DNA of 55,472 nucleotides from an uncultured Ruminococcus sp. Lineage in GTDB: Bacteria > Bacillota > Clostridia > Oscillospirales > Ruminococcaceae. The number at the start of each line of letters is the position of its first letter. The first letter of the stretch is position 1. The stretch is from the NCBI RefSeq assembly GCF_937915125.1, contig NZ_CALDMP010000034.1:1-55472 (forward strand), written 5' to 3'. Of this stretch, positions 1 through 8,866 are shown piece after piece. A program made the position numbers and the translations under genes. Below the pieces are notes generated by a model. That model was not told where the DNA came from. It saw nothing but the letters and a program-made list of their open reading frames with translations, and did not search any database.

Positions 1-78
1 CGCAAAATATGCAAGCATATGACGTGCAAAGCCGTCAGGCGCTCTTTGTGCGGTGCTGCCTTAAATCAGAGCACTCTA

Positions 79-119
79 CAGGACGTATTCCCAAATATGG
101 ATACGTCCTGTTTTGGTTT
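79..119 (+). terminator. Intrinsic terminator of an upstream plus-strand unit
   Basis: A perfect 10-bp stem (CAGGACGTAT at 79-88 with ATACGTCCTG at 101-110) encloses a 12-nt loop and is followed by TTTTGGTTT. It points rightward, so it ends a transcript entering from left of the window. A short reading frame ending in TGA at 20-22 could be the tail of that upstream gene, but too little is visible to name it. Confidence 0.75.
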
Positions 120-201
120 ATCTCAAACTTTGAAATATCACCCAACCATTTCCCCATCCCTCTCACTATATAGACAGAAAACGCATCCGGAGGCTTTTCC
201 T

Positions 202-1860
202 ATGGACAAAGTACAAGCAGACCGACTGATCCTGCAATACCAGACTCGCATTTTCGGCTTTGCCATGTCGAAGCTGCGCAGCTACACCGAAGCAGAAGAA
301 CTTGCCGCCGATATTGTCAGTGAGGTATACCGTTCTTTTCTCACTGCAGAGCAGATCACCAATCCGGACGGCTATGTCTATCGCATTGCTTGCAATGTCT
401 ATGCAAGGCTTATCCGACAGCTGACACATGTCAGCACAGTTGACATTTCTGATATGGTACTCCCCTGCCACGATGATACACAGGAGCATCTGGAACAGAA
501 CGAAACGATTCAGCAGCTCCGCCGGGAAATCTGTTTTCTCTCTGACCGGCAGCGCACTATTGTCTATTTGCACTACTACAAGAAAAAGACAGCAGCGGAA
601 ATAGCGGCAACATTAGGGATCTCTCCCGGCACGGTAAAATGGCATCTGTCGGACGCAAGAACCACGCTAAAGGAGGATTTGGTTATGACACAACAAACAA
701 CCGACCTGACCGTCAACCCCATCCGTTTTACTTCCACGGGGCACAATGGCTCTGCCGGTACAACCGGTGATACCCAGGATATGTTTGACACCAGACTCAA
801 GCAGAATATTGCCTGGTGCTGTTACTTCACACCTCACACTGTAGAAGAAATTGCACGAGCCCTCAATGTGCCGTCTGTCTATATTGCAGACAATGTACAG
901 GAGCTGGAAGAGTACGGCTATCTCGACCGCATAGACAAGAGCAAGAATCCGAAGTTCCGTACCAATATGGTAATTTATGACGATCGGATTCCGGATAAAA
1001 CGCAATCCCTTTGCTTAGAGGCGGCAAAAAAGCTCTGTGATGATCTGTACCCGGCAATCTTCCATGCCTTTGACCATGCAGAGGATAACTGGGGCTTTGC
1101 CTGTGATGACAATGACAAGAACTTTATGAAGTACACCCTTGTGATGCTGTGTACACGGTATCTTTTTGACCACGGTGATTTCCAAAAATGGCAGAAGTTT
1201 TATCAGACCTATTCTGTCAAACGACCGGACGGCGGTGATTTCATTGCCCATGCAAATGTTTCTGACGACTGTCATATGACAATCGAGCCATCAGAATTCA
1301 CAAATCCTTATGATAAATACCCCTATGTCATCTGCGGCTATATGCAACGATATGATACAAATAGTGATATGCTGAATGAACAGGTCAACTGTCGCTTTGC
1401 AGATCGTCTGGTGGACTGGCGTGACAATTGCTCTGAGGATTGGGAATCGCTGTACCGCTACATCAAAAACCAGAACAACAAGTCAGTCCTGACACCAGAA
1501 GAATACAAACGACTTTGTGACAAGGGCTATCTGGCAGATGACAATGTACAGGTGATGACATATGTTTGCAACGAAAAACCAACCTGGAATCACATCATAC
1601 AACTGCTCCACACAAAATGCCATGTACCAGAATCTATCCGGAGTTTTAGCAAAGCATTTGATGCAAAGAAATATGCGATGCAAAAGGAACATCATCCCAA
1701 ACATATTCAACCGATTATTCATCAATATTGCACGGAAGCACTAGGCAACGCCGAAATCATTCCCTATGTCATTGAGGAAATGCTTCACCGCGGTATGCTC
1801 CAGCCCCTGACGGCGGTACAGAAAAAGGCGGTATTCAGTATTCTCATTTATCAAAAGTAA
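202..1860 (+). CDS. Sigma-70 family (ECF-like) sigma factor fused to a winged-helix and long C-terminal domain
   Basis: A 552-residue protein. Residues about 10-75 look like sigma region 2 and residues 103-158 like region 4, with a helix-turn-helix (AAEIAATLGISPGTVKWHL). A second winged-helix-like segment follows at about 203-245 (TVEEIARALNVPSVYIADNV, then EEYGYLDRI). Residues 246-552 are an uncharacterised soluble, mainly helical region rich in aromatic and charged residues. No membrane segment is seen. Ordinary ECF sigma factors are 160-200 residues, so the extension is two thirds of the protein. Similar long sigma proteins are known to me from clostridia, usually without assigned function. 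The start at 202 has GGAGG at 189-193; the open frame runs further upstream, but through the terminator at 79-119. It probably directs RNA polymerase to an unknown regulon; the C-terminal part may sense a signal or act as a built-in regulator (inference). Confidence 0.8.
   Translation: MDKVQADRLILQYQTRIFGFAMSKLRSYTEAEELAADIVSEVYRSFLTAEQITNPDGYVYRIACNVYARLIRQLTHVSTVDISDMVLPCHDDTQEHLEQNETIQQLRREICFLSDRQRTIVYLHYYKKKTAAEIAATLGISPGTVKWHLSDARTTLKEDLVMTQQTTDLTVNPIRFTSTGHNGSAGTTGDTQDMFDTRLKQNIAWCCYFTPHTVEEIARALNVPSVYIADNVQELEEYGYLDRIDKSKNPKFRTNMVIYDDRIPDKTQSLCLEAAKKLCDDLYPAIFHAFDHAEDNWGFACDDNDKNFMKYTLVMLCTRYLFDHGDFQKWQKFYQTYSVKRPDGGDFIAHANVSDDCHMTIEPSEFTNPYDKYPYVICGYMQRYDTNSDMLNEQVNCRFADRLVDWRDNCSEDWESLYRYIKNQNNKSVLTPEEYKRLCDKGYLADDNVQVMTYVCNEKPTWNHIIQLLHTKCHVPESIRSFSKAFDAKKYAMQKEHHPKHIQPIIHQYCTEALGNAEIIPYVIEEMLHRGMLQPLTAVQKKAVFSILIYQK
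669..687 (+). promoter_or_regulatory. Internal Shine-Dalgarno and in-frame ATG inside the sigma-like gene
   Basis: AAAGGAGG (669-676) lies 8 nt before an in-frame ATG at 685, codon 162 of the 552-codon gene. This is exactly where the sigma region-4 domain ends. Translation from here would give a separate 391-residue C-terminal protein. The bases also encode Lys-Glu-Asp, a common codon run, so coincidence is possible. Confidence 0.4.
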
Positions 1861-1880
1861 AATCGATATATAGAATGCAA

Positions 1881-1916
1881 AAAACCTGCGAGGGAACAAT
1901 TTCCCTTGCAGGTTTT
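1881..1916. terminator. Bidirectional intrinsic terminator between convergent genes
   Basis: AAAACCTGCGAGGGA (1881-1895) pairs with TCCCTTGCAGGTTTT (1902-1916), giving a long stem with A and T tracts on both flanks. It sits between the sigma-like gene ending at 1860 and gpmI ending at 1937 on the other strand, so it can serve both. Confidence 0.85.
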
Positions 1917-1936
1917 CTCATATGATGTTATATCAA

Positions 1937-3454
1937 TTATGCAAACAGGCTCTTACCAGTCATTTCAGCCGGCTGTGGCAGTTCCATTGCTTCCAGCATA
2001 GTCGGTGCAATATCTGCCAGCACGCCGCCTTCACGAAGAGGCTTGTCCATACCCACTACCACAAACGGTACTGGGTTTGTGGTGTGTGCCGTAAACGGCG
2101 AGCCGTCCTGTTCATACATCTTGTCTGCATTGCCGTGGTCAGCGGTAATGAATGCCACGCCGCCCTTTGCCAGGATGGCATCTACCATGCGTCCTACGCA
2201 AGTATCCACAGCCTCTACCGCAGCCTTTGCTGCATCGAAAATACCTGTGTGCCCTACCATGTCGCAGTTTGCATAGTTCAGGATAATGGCGTCATACTTG
2301 TCGCTTTCGATGGCTTCAACCACCTTGTCAGTTACCTCATAAGCGCTCATTTCGGGCTTCAGGTCAAAGGTCGGTACATCCGGACTCTGTACCAGAATAC
2401 GGTCTTCGCCCGCAAAGGTTTTTTCTTCGCCACCGTTGAAGAAGAAGGTCACGTGGGCATACTTCTGTGTTTCCGCAATACGCAGCTGTGTCTTGCCGCA
2501 CTTGCTTACATATTCGCCAAATGTCATGTGCAGTTCTTCCGGCGGATAAGCTACAGAAACATTGGGCATCGAAGCATCATACTGTGCCATGCAGACAAAC
2601 TGTACCGGGAAGAAACCATTTCTGCGCTCAAAACCGTTAAATTCCGGATCTACAAAGCAGCGTGTCAGCTGTCTTGCACGGTCAGGACGGAAGTTAAAGA
2701 AGATCATGCTGTCTCCCGGCTTTACCGTACCATCCTGATCCAGGACTGTGGGCAGCATAAATTCATCGGTAACATCCTTGGCATAGCTGTCCTCAATTGC
2801 CTGTACCGGGTCAGCCTGGGTCTGTACACCCTCACCGTAAACCATGGCTGCATATGCCTTTTCCACGCGATCCCATGCATTGTCACGATCCATTGCATAG
2901 TAACGGCCGGAAATGGTAGCCACCTTACCTACGCCGATCTCCTGCATCTTTGCAGCTGCTTCCTTCATGAAGCCAGCGGCAGATGCCGGCGGCTCGTCAC
3001 GACCGTCCAGGAATGCGTGTACATATACCTTGGACAGACCCTTTTTCTTTGCCATTTCCAGCAGGCCATACAGGTGAGACATATGGCTGTGCACGCCGCC
3101 CGGGGACAGCAGCCCCATCAGATGCAGAGCAGTTCCCTTTTCCTTGCAGGCATCCATTGCCGCAGAAAGCGCCGGATTGGAGAAGAAAGTACCGTCCTCG
3201 ATGTCCTTTGTGATCTTCACCAGCATCTGGTAAACAATCCGTCCGGCACCGATGTTTGTATGACCAACCTCAGAGTTACCCATCTGTCCGTCCGGCAGAC
3301 CCACATCCAGACCGCTTGCACCGATCAGGGTGTGTGGTCCCTTCATATATTCATCCAAATGGGGCTTTTTGGCTGCACGAATGGCATTGCCGTAATCGTC
3401 CTTGTTATAGCCGAAGCCGTCCATAATAATCAGAGCCACAGGTTTTTTACTCAT
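1937..3454 (-). CDS. gpmI: 2,3-bisphosphoglycerate-independent phosphoglycerate mutase
   Basis: Interconverts 3- and 2-phosphoglycerate in glycolysis using two manganese ions and a phosphoserine intermediate. The protein has 505 residues, the family's usual length. It opens with the metal-binding MDGFG motif (Asp12) and carries the catalytic serine in MGNSEVGHTNIGAGRI (Ser61). Near the C-terminus ITADHGNAD supplies further metal ligands. The ATG at 3454 sits 10 nt after AAAGGA; an ATG two codons upstream (3460) is only 4 nt from it, so I prefer 3454. It is the last gene of the pgk-orf-tpiA-gpmI operon and ends just before a bidirectional terminator. A 535-codon antisense open frame covers it but is a shadow. 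Confidence 0.97.
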   Translation of the reverse strand: MSKKPVALIIMDGFGYNKDDYGNAIRAAKKPHLDEYMKGPHTLIGASGLDVGLPDGQMGNSEVGHTNIGAGRIVYQMLVKITKDIEDGTFFSNPALSAAMDACKEKGTALHLMGLLSPGGVHSHMSHLYGLLEMAKKKGLSKVYVHAFLDGRDEPPASAAGFMKEAAAKMQEIGVGKVATISGRYYAMDRDNAWDRVEKAYAAMVYGEGVQTQADPVQAIEDSYAKDVTDEFMLPTVLDQDGTVKPGDSMIFFNFRPDRARQLTRCFVDPEFNGFERRNGFFPVQFVCMAQYDASMPNVSVAYPPEELHMTFGEYVSKCGKTQLRIAETQKYAHVTFFFNGGEEKTFAGEDRILVQSPDVPTFDLKPEMSAYEVTDKVVEAIESDKYDAIILNYANCDMVGHTGIFDAAKAAVEAVDTCVGRMVDAILAKGGVAFITADHGNADKMYEQDGSPFTAHTTNPVPFVVVGMDKPLREGGVLADIAPTMLEAMELPQPAEMTGKSLFA

Positions 3455-3539
3455 GTGCATTCGTTCCTTTCCAAAGATGGGCAGCCATTCTCAGACTGCC
3501 CATGGTTGATTTTTTCAGACAAAGCTTAACCGATTAAGC

Positions 3540-4307
3540 TTACTTGGAAGCCTCAGCCAGCAGTACGCCGAACTTTTCTGCTACCAGAGAAGCACCGCCG
3601 ATCAGACCGCCGTCGATATCTTCCTTTGCCAGCAGTTCTGCGCAGTTCTTCTCGTTCATGGAGCCGCCGTACTGGATGGTCATGCCGTCTGCAATTGCCT
3701 TGTCGTACAGAGAAGCAACTGTTGCACGGATGAAGGAGCAAACCTCCTGTGCCTGTTCTGCAGTAGCAGTCTTGCCAGTACCGATTGCCCATACCGGCTC
3801 GTAAGCGATGACAATGTTCTGTACCTGTTCAGCAGACAAGCCGTGCAGTGCAACCTTTACTTGCTTTGCAACAACTTCTTCTGTGATACCCAGCTCACGC
3901 TCTGCCAGAGTCTCGCCAACGCACAGAATGACAGTCATGCCAGCTTCAATTGCAGCAGTCGTACGCTTGTTGACAGTCTCATCGGTTTCGCCGAAATACT
4001 GTCTGCGCTCGGAGTGACCAACGATAACATACTTTACACCCATTTCGGTCAGCATGTCTGCGGAGATCTCGCCGGTGAAAGCACCGCTCTTCTCGAAGTG
4101 TACGTTCTCAGCGCCAACCTCAATATTGGTACCCTCTGTCAGTGCCAGAGCAGTTTCCAGGTTGGTGAACGGTACGCAGATGATCACGCCGCAGGTCTTG
4201 TCAGCTGCGATGGGCTTCAGAGCCTCAATTAGTTCCTTGGCTTCCTTGCGGTTCTTATTCATCTTCCAGTTGCCGGCAATAATTGCCTTTCTCAGTTCCT
4301 TATTCAT
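3540..4307 (-). CDS. tpiA: Triosephosphate isomerase
   Basis: Interconverts dihydroxyacetone phosphate and glyceraldehyde 3-phosphate in glycolysis. At 255 residues it is of standard length. The catalytic residues are visible: Lys15 in NWKMN, His98 in IVGHSERR, and Glu170 in IAYEPVWAIGTGKT. The phosphate-binding GG segments are at the C-terminus (IQYGGSMN, DGGLIGGASL). The ATG follows an AGGA ribosome binding site with normal spacing. It lies between a small membrane-protein gene and gpmI in the same operon. Confidence 0.98.
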   Translation of the reverse strand: MNKELRKAIIAGNWKMNKNRKEAKELIEALKPIAADKTCGVIICVPFTNLETALALTEGTNIEVGAENVHFEKSGAFTGEISADMLTEMGVKYVIVGHSERRQYFGETDETVNKRTTAAIEAGMTVILCVGETLAERELGITEEVVAKQVKVALHGLSAEQVQNIVIAYEPVWAIGTGKTATAEQAQEVCSFIRATVASLYDKAIADGMTIQYGGSMNEKNCAELLAKEDIDGGLIGGASLVAEKFGVLLAEASK

Positions 4308-4330
4308 TGCAAATTCCTCGTTTCTATGGA

Positions 4331-4540
4331 TTATTTCCCATCTTCAGATTTAGAGATATAGTCTCCCTCTTCATGAGACTCTTTATTGTAGCTGCCGTTA
4401 TGGCTGCCGATGACAATGCCTTTTGAGAAAGGCATGAGGAGCATTCCTACAGCGAAACCACACAGAGCACCCAGTGCAAATACTGTGACTGGATTCTGCG
4501 CAGCCTGTTCAACTGTCTTTTTCAACTCACACTTTTTCAT
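4331..4540 (-). CDS. Small single-span membrane protein of unknown function
   Basis: A 69-residue protein starting MKKCELKKTVEQ. It has one hydrophobic span (about residues 18-37, VTVFALGALCGFAVGMLLMPF) and a polar C-terminal tail rich in Ser, Glu, Lys and Asn. An ATG three codons upstream is only 1 nt from AAAGGA, and the open frame continues further, but 4540 has 10-nt spacing and gives a clean product. The shape recalls small YtxH-like envelope proteins, but I cannot assign it to a family. It is embedded between pgk and tpiA, 23 nt from tpiA, so it is cotranscribed with glycolytic enzymes. Any functional link is inference. Confidence 0.65.
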   Translation of the reverse strand: MKKCELKKTVEQAAQNPVTVFALGALCGFAVGMLLMPFSKGIVIGSHNGSYNKESHEEGDYISKSEDGK

Positions 4541-4619
4541 TACGTCCATATCCTTTCTCAAAACAGCACAAACGGAGGAATGCTGATCACGCAGCACCCT
4601 CCCGTCTGTTTCTTTTCCA

Positions 4620-5834
4620 TTAGTTCTTGTCAGCGATTGCAGCTACGCCCGGCAGTACCTTGCCTTCCAGATATTCCAGAGAAGCACCGCCGCCAGTGGA
4701 GATGTGGCTCATCTTGTCAGCAAAGCCCAGCTGCATAACTGCTGCTGCGGAGTCGCCGCCGCCGATAATGGTGGTTGCGTCTGTATCTGCCAGAGCCTGT
4801 GCCACTGCGATAGTACCCTTGCTCAGGATCGGGTTTTCGAATACGCCCATAGGTCCGTTCCATACAACAGTCTTTGCAGTCTTGACAGCATCTGCAAACA
4901 GAGCCTGTGTCTTTTCGCCGATGTCCAGACCCATCTTCTCAGCCGGGATTGCGTGAGAATCAAATGTCTCAACAGCGATTTCTGCATCAATGGGATCCGG
5001 GAATGCAGCAGCAGTTACGGTATCTACTGGCAGAAGCAGAGTCTTACCGTTTGCCTTTGCCTTTTCCAGCATTTCCTTGCAGTAGTCGATTTTTGTATCG
5101 TCAACCAGAGAAGTACCAACCTCATAGCCCTGTGCCTTCAGGAAGGTATAAGCCATACCGCCGCCGATGATCAGTGTGTCACACTTTTCCAGCAGGTTGG
5201 AGATAACATTCAGCTTGTCTGCAACTTTTGCGCCGCCCAGAATTGCAACGAAAGGACGAACCGGATCCTCAACAGCGTTGCCCAGGAACTGGATCTCCTT
5301 CTGCATCAGGTAACCAACAGCAGTTTCCTTCACATACTCAGTAACACCAACTGTGGAGCAGTGTGCTCTGTGTGCGCTGCCGAATGCATCCATAACAAAT
5401 ACATCTGCGATAGAAGCCAGATCCTTGCTGAAATCTTCGATGTTCTTTGTCTCTTCCTTGCGGAAACGAGTATTCTCCAGAACGATGATCTCGCCGTCCT
5501 GCATCTTGTCTACTGCTGCCTTTACAGTATCGTCTACAACAACATCAGACGGAACGAAAGTTACCTTTGCGGAAACCAGCTCTGCCAGACGTGCAGCAGC
5601 TGCCTTCAGAGAGAACTTCTCCTCCGGACCGTTCTTCGGCTTGCCCAGGTGAGAGCAAAGAATTACCTTGCCGCCGTCAGCCACCAGCTTGTTGATGGTG
5701 GGCAGTGCAGCCTGGATACGGTTGTCGTTGGTGATCACGCCGTCCTTCATCGGTACGTTGAAGTCCACACGAACCAGCACACGCTTGCCCTTTACATTCA
5801 TGTCGTCTACAGATACTTTGTTTAACCCTGCCAT
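4620..5834 (-). CDS. pgk: Phosphoglycerate kinase
   Basis: Transfers phosphate from 1,3-bisphosphoglycerate to ADP in glycolysis. It has 404 residues, a normal monomeric length. Visible signatures are the N-terminal RVLVRVDFNVPMKDG substrate-binding block, the CSHLGKP motif, LGGAKVADK, WNGPMGVFE, and the nucleotide-binding TIIGGGDSAAAV near the C-terminus. AAAGGA lies 10 nt before the ATG. It is the first gene of the operon pgk-orf-tpiA-gpmI. No glyceraldehyde 3-phosphate dehydrogenase gene lies next to it, although gap often precedes pgk in Firmicutes. Confidence 0.98.
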   Translation of the reverse strand: MAGLNKVSVDDMNVKGKRVLVRVDFNVPMKDGVITNDNRIQAALPTINKLVADGGKVILCSHLGKPKNGPEEKFSLKAAAARLAELVSAKVTFVPSDVVVDDTVKAAVDKMQDGEIIVLENTRFRKEETKNIEDFSKDLASIADVFVMDAFGSAHRAHCSTVGVTEYVKETAVGYLMQKEIQFLGNAVEDPVRPFVAILGGAKVADKLNVISNLLEKCDTLIIGGGMAYTFLKAQGYEVGTSLVDDTKIDYCKEMLEKAKANGKTLLLPVDTVTAAAFPDPIDAEIAVETFDSHAIPAEKMGLDIGEKTQALFADAVKTAKTVVWNGPMGVFENPILSKGTIAVAQALADTDATTIIGGGDSAAAVMQLGFADKMSHISTGGGASLEYLEGKVLPGVAAIADKN

Positions 5835-5918
5835 ATCATTGACATCCTTTCGTTAAATAGAAATTAACATATTGCTGGGAGATCCTGGTATATCCGCAGG
5901 TACACCCCATACAAGTCT

Positions 5919-5947
5919 ATTATACACGATTTCACATAATTTTGCAA
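5919..5947 (-). promoter_or_regulatory. Sigma-A type promoter of the pgk operon
   Basis: On the minus strand TTGCAA (-35, 5942-5947) and TATAAT (-10, 5919-5924) are separated by 17 bp. Transcription would start about 78 nt before the pgk ATG. The promoter lies in the 188-bp gap after uvrA, in which I see no clear uvrA terminator. Confidence 0.8.
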
Positions 5948-6022
5948 GCTTTTCGAAGAGATTTTCCGAAAAATCCATAATTTTATTTTCAGGTGCTCTG
6001 TTTTTATCAGAAAACACCATTT

Positions 6023-8863
6023 TCATCCAATATCTGCTAGCTGTTCCAGGTACGGCTTCAGATATTTTCCCGTATAGGACGCCGGACAAGCAGCCACCTG
6101 TTCCGGGGTACCACTGACGACCACTGTGCCGCCCCGGTCACCGCCCTCAGGACCCAGGTCTATGATCCAGTCTGCCACCTTGATCACATTCAGATTATGC
6201 TCAATGACCACCACGGTATTTCCCGTATCCGTGAGCCGCTGGAGTACCTCCACCAGCCGATGGACATCCGCCGTATGCAGACCTGTGGTAGGCTCGTCCA
6301 GAATATAGATGGTTTTCCCCGTGGGACGCTTGGACAATTCGGTGGCAAGCTTCACACGCTGTGCCTCACCGCCGGAAAGGGTCGTTGCAGGCTGTCCGAT
6401 CTTCAGATAGCCGAGCCCCACTTCCTGCAAAGTTTTCAGCTTTCGTGCAATTTTCGGATGATTTTCAAAAAAGACCACGCCCTCGTCCACAGTCATTTCC
6501 AGCACATCATAGATGGACTTGTCACGGTATTTTACCGCCAGCGTTTCCCGGTTATAGCGTCTCCCCTTGCAGACCTCGCAGGGCACATAGACATCGGGCA
6601 GGAAGTGCATCTCAATACGCAGAATGCCATCGCCCTGGCACGCTTCACAGCGACCGCCCTTGATATTGAAGGAAAAGCGCCCGGCAGTATACCCTTTCGC
6701 CTTGGCATCGTTAGTTCGGGAGAATAATTCCCGGATGTCCGTAAATACACCGGTATAAGTCGCCGGGTTGGAACGTGGGGTACGCCCGATGGGGGACTGG
6801 TCGATATCAATGACCTTGTCCAGGAATTCTACCCCATCCATACTGTCGAAGTCCCCATGTCTGGTACGTGCACGATTGAGCTTTGCCGCCAGATATTTGT
6901 GAATGATCTCGTTGACCAACGAGGATTTCCCAGAACCGGACACGCCTGTCACACAGGTAAATGCCCCCAGCGGAATCTGCACATCAATATTTTTCAGATT
7001 GTGTTCCCTTGCGCCGTGCACCGTCAGGAAATGACCGTTTCCGGGACGGCGTTCCAGCGGCAGCGGAATCCGTCTTTTGCCGCTGAGATACTGCCCAGTA
7101 ATGGACTTTTCACAGGTAAGAAGTCCCTTGACATCGCCGGAATAAACCACATTACCGCCGTTGACACCAGCACCGGGTCCGATGTCCACTACATAATCTG
7201 CGGCAAGAATGGTATCATCATCATGCTCCACCACGATCAGAGTATTCCCCAGATCTCTCAGGCGTTTCAACGTTGCGATCAGCTTATCATTGTCACGCTG
7301 ATGCAGTCCGATGCTTGGTTCATCCAGAATATACAGCACGCCCATGAGATAGGAACCGATTTGTGTGGCAAGGCGGATACGCTGGCTTTCCCCGCCGGAA
7401 AGTGTCCCCGCATTACGGGACAAGGTCAGATATTCCAGACCCACATTTTTCAGGAATCCCAGGCGTTCCCGGATTTCCTTGATGATACGCTCTGCAATGA
7501 ACTGTTCCCGCTCTGTCAGCTGTAATTGTTCCAGAAATTCCAGTGCGCCTGTAACGGACAATTCTGTCAGTTCAATGATATTCTTGCCACCCACAGTCAC
7601 CGCAAGGATCTCCGGTTTCAGGCGCTTTCCATGGCAGACCGGACATGCCACATCGTTCATAACAGCGCTGATGTCCTCTTTCGCCCACTCGCCGCCCTCA
7701 CGGAATCGGCGCTCCAGATTATGAATAACACCTTCAAAAGGCGCACGATACCCTTCACTTCTCCCGTTTGCTGTGGTACGGTGCAGAAAAAGCGCCTTTT
7801 CACCTGTTCCATACAAAAACAAGTTTAACTGTTCTTCCGTCAGTTCCTTTACCGGAACATCCAACGGAACACCATACTCCTGGGATATTGCCGTGTAATA
7901 CATAGTTGCAATAGAAGTTTCATCCAGGCTGTTCCACCCGGAAGCTTTAATGGCACCTTGTCGGATACTCAGATCCCGGTTCGGCACCACCAGTTTCGGG
8001 TCGATCTCCTGAAATACGCCCAAACCCGTACAGTGGGGACATGCGCCAAAGGGATTGTTGAATGAAAACATCCGGGGTGTCAGTTCCTCCACGGAAACGC
8101 CGTGCTCCGGGCAGGCGTAGCTCTGGGAAAACAGCATTTCCTCTCCGCCGATGACATCCACGACCACCAGACCGCCTGTCAGTGCCAGAACTGTTTCCAG
8201 GCTGTCCGTCAGACGGGTACGAATGGTAGGCTTTACCACCAGACGATCTACTATAATTTCAATGGTATGCTTTTTGTTTTTATCCAGAGTGATCTGTTCC
8301 GACAGGTCATACTGACTACCGTCCACCCTGACACGAACATAGCCGGATTTTTTGGCATTTTCCAGTGCCTTGACATGCTGTCCCTTTTTTCCCCGGACAA
8401 TGGGTGCCAGCAATTGGATCCGTGCGCCTTCTTCCAGCGCCAGAACACGATCCACGATCTCATCCACAGACTGCTGTTTGATCTCCCTGCCGCAAACCGG
8501 ACAATGGGGAATACCGATGCGGGCATAGAGCAGGCGCAGGTAGTCATAGATTTCTGTGACAGTACCTACAGTAGAACGTGGATTTTTCGAGGTGGTTTTC
8601 TGATCGATGGATATTGCCGGGGACAGTCCTTCGATGCTGTCCACATCCGGCTTTTCCATCTGTCCCAGAAATTGCCGGGCATAAGAAGAAAGACTCTCCA
8701 TATACCGCCGCTGTCCATCTGCAAAAATGGTATCGAAAGCCAGAGAAGATTTTCCCGAGCCAGACAAACCGGTCATCACTACCAGCTTGTCTCTGGGCAG
8801 TTCTACATCAATACTATTGAGGTTATTGGCACGTGCGCCACGCACCACGATTTTATCTAACAT
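6023..8863 (-). CDS. uvrA: Excinuclease ABC subunit A
   Basis: Damage-recognition ATPase of nucleotide excision repair, acting as a dimer with UvrB. The protein has 946 residues, the usual length. It has two ABC cassettes: Walker A motifs GLSGSGKSS (near residue 35) and GVSGSGKSS (near 640), and signatures LSGGESQRIRLA and LSGGEAQRVKLA. Cysteine clusters (CPVCG, CPHCTGLG, CEACQGDG, CEVCKGRR) are the zinc modules. The ATG at 8863 follows GGAGG inside the uvrB 3' end, three bases after the uvrB stop, so the two are one transcriptional unit with likely coupled translation. Confidence 0.98.
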   Translation of the reverse strand: MLDKIVVRGARANNLNSIDVELPRDKLVVMTGLSGSGKSSLAFDTIFADGQRRYMESLSSYARQFLGQMEKPDVDSIEGLSPAISIDQKTTSKNPRSTVGTVTEIYDYLRLLYARIGIPHCPVCGREIKQQSVDEIVDRVLALEEGARIQLLAPIVRGKKGQHVKALENAKKSGYVRVRVDGSQYDLSEQITLDKNKKHTIEIIVDRLVVKPTIRTRLTDSLETVLALTGGLVVVDVIGGEEMLFSQSYACPEHGVSVEELTPRMFSFNNPFGACPHCTGLGVFQEIDPKLVVPNRDLSIRQGAIKASGWNSLDETSIATMYYTAISQEYGVPLDVPVKELTEEQLNLFLYGTGEKALFLHRTTANGRSEGYRAPFEGVIHNLERRFREGGEWAKEDISAVMNDVACPVCHGKRLKPEILAVTVGGKNIIELTELSVTGALEFLEQLQLTEREQFIAERIIKEIRERLGFLKNVGLEYLTLSRNAGTLSGGESQRIRLATQIGSYLMGVLYILDEPSIGLHQRDNDKLIATLKRLRDLGNTLIVVEHDDDTILAADYVVDIGPGAGVNGGNVVYSGDVKGLLTCEKSITGQYLSGKRRIPLPLERRPGNGHFLTVHGAREHNLKNIDVQIPLGAFTCVTGVSGSGKSSLVNEIIHKYLAAKLNRARTRHGDFDSMDGVEFLDKVIDIDQSPIGRTPRSNPATYTGVFTDIRELFSRTNDAKAKGYTAGRFSFNIKGGRCEACQGDGILRIEMHFLPDVYVPCEVCKGRRYNRETLAVKYRDKSIYDVLEMTVDEGVVFFENHPKIARKLKTLQEVGLGYLKIGQPATTLSGGEAQRVKLATELSKRPTGKTIYILDEPTTGLHTADVHRLVEVLQRLTDTGNTVVVIEHNLNVIKVADWIIDLGPEGGDRGGTVVVSGTPEQVAACPASYTGKYLKPYLEQLADIG

Positions 8864-8866
8864 AGA

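Noticed and set aside
1..78. Possible 3' end of a structured RNA (GTGCT/AGCAC pairing) before the first terminator
   Set aside because: I compared it by eye with SRP RNA, 6S, tmRNA and RNase P features and saw none; it may equally be the tail of a protein gene.
141..175. AACC and a downstream AT-rich box as an ECF-type autoregulated promoter of the sigma-like gene
   Set aside because: Only a 4-base match with no second site to compare; not supportable.
1922..3529. A 535-codon plus-strand open frame opposite gpmI
   Set aside because: Antisense shadow of gpmI; its translation is cysteine/histidine-rich nonsense without motifs and it would read from within a terminator.
5853..6089. A 78-codon minus-strand open frame between pgk and uvrA
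   Set aside because: It overlaps the uvrA 3' end and runs through the pgk promoter, with no good ribosome binding site or protein-like composition.
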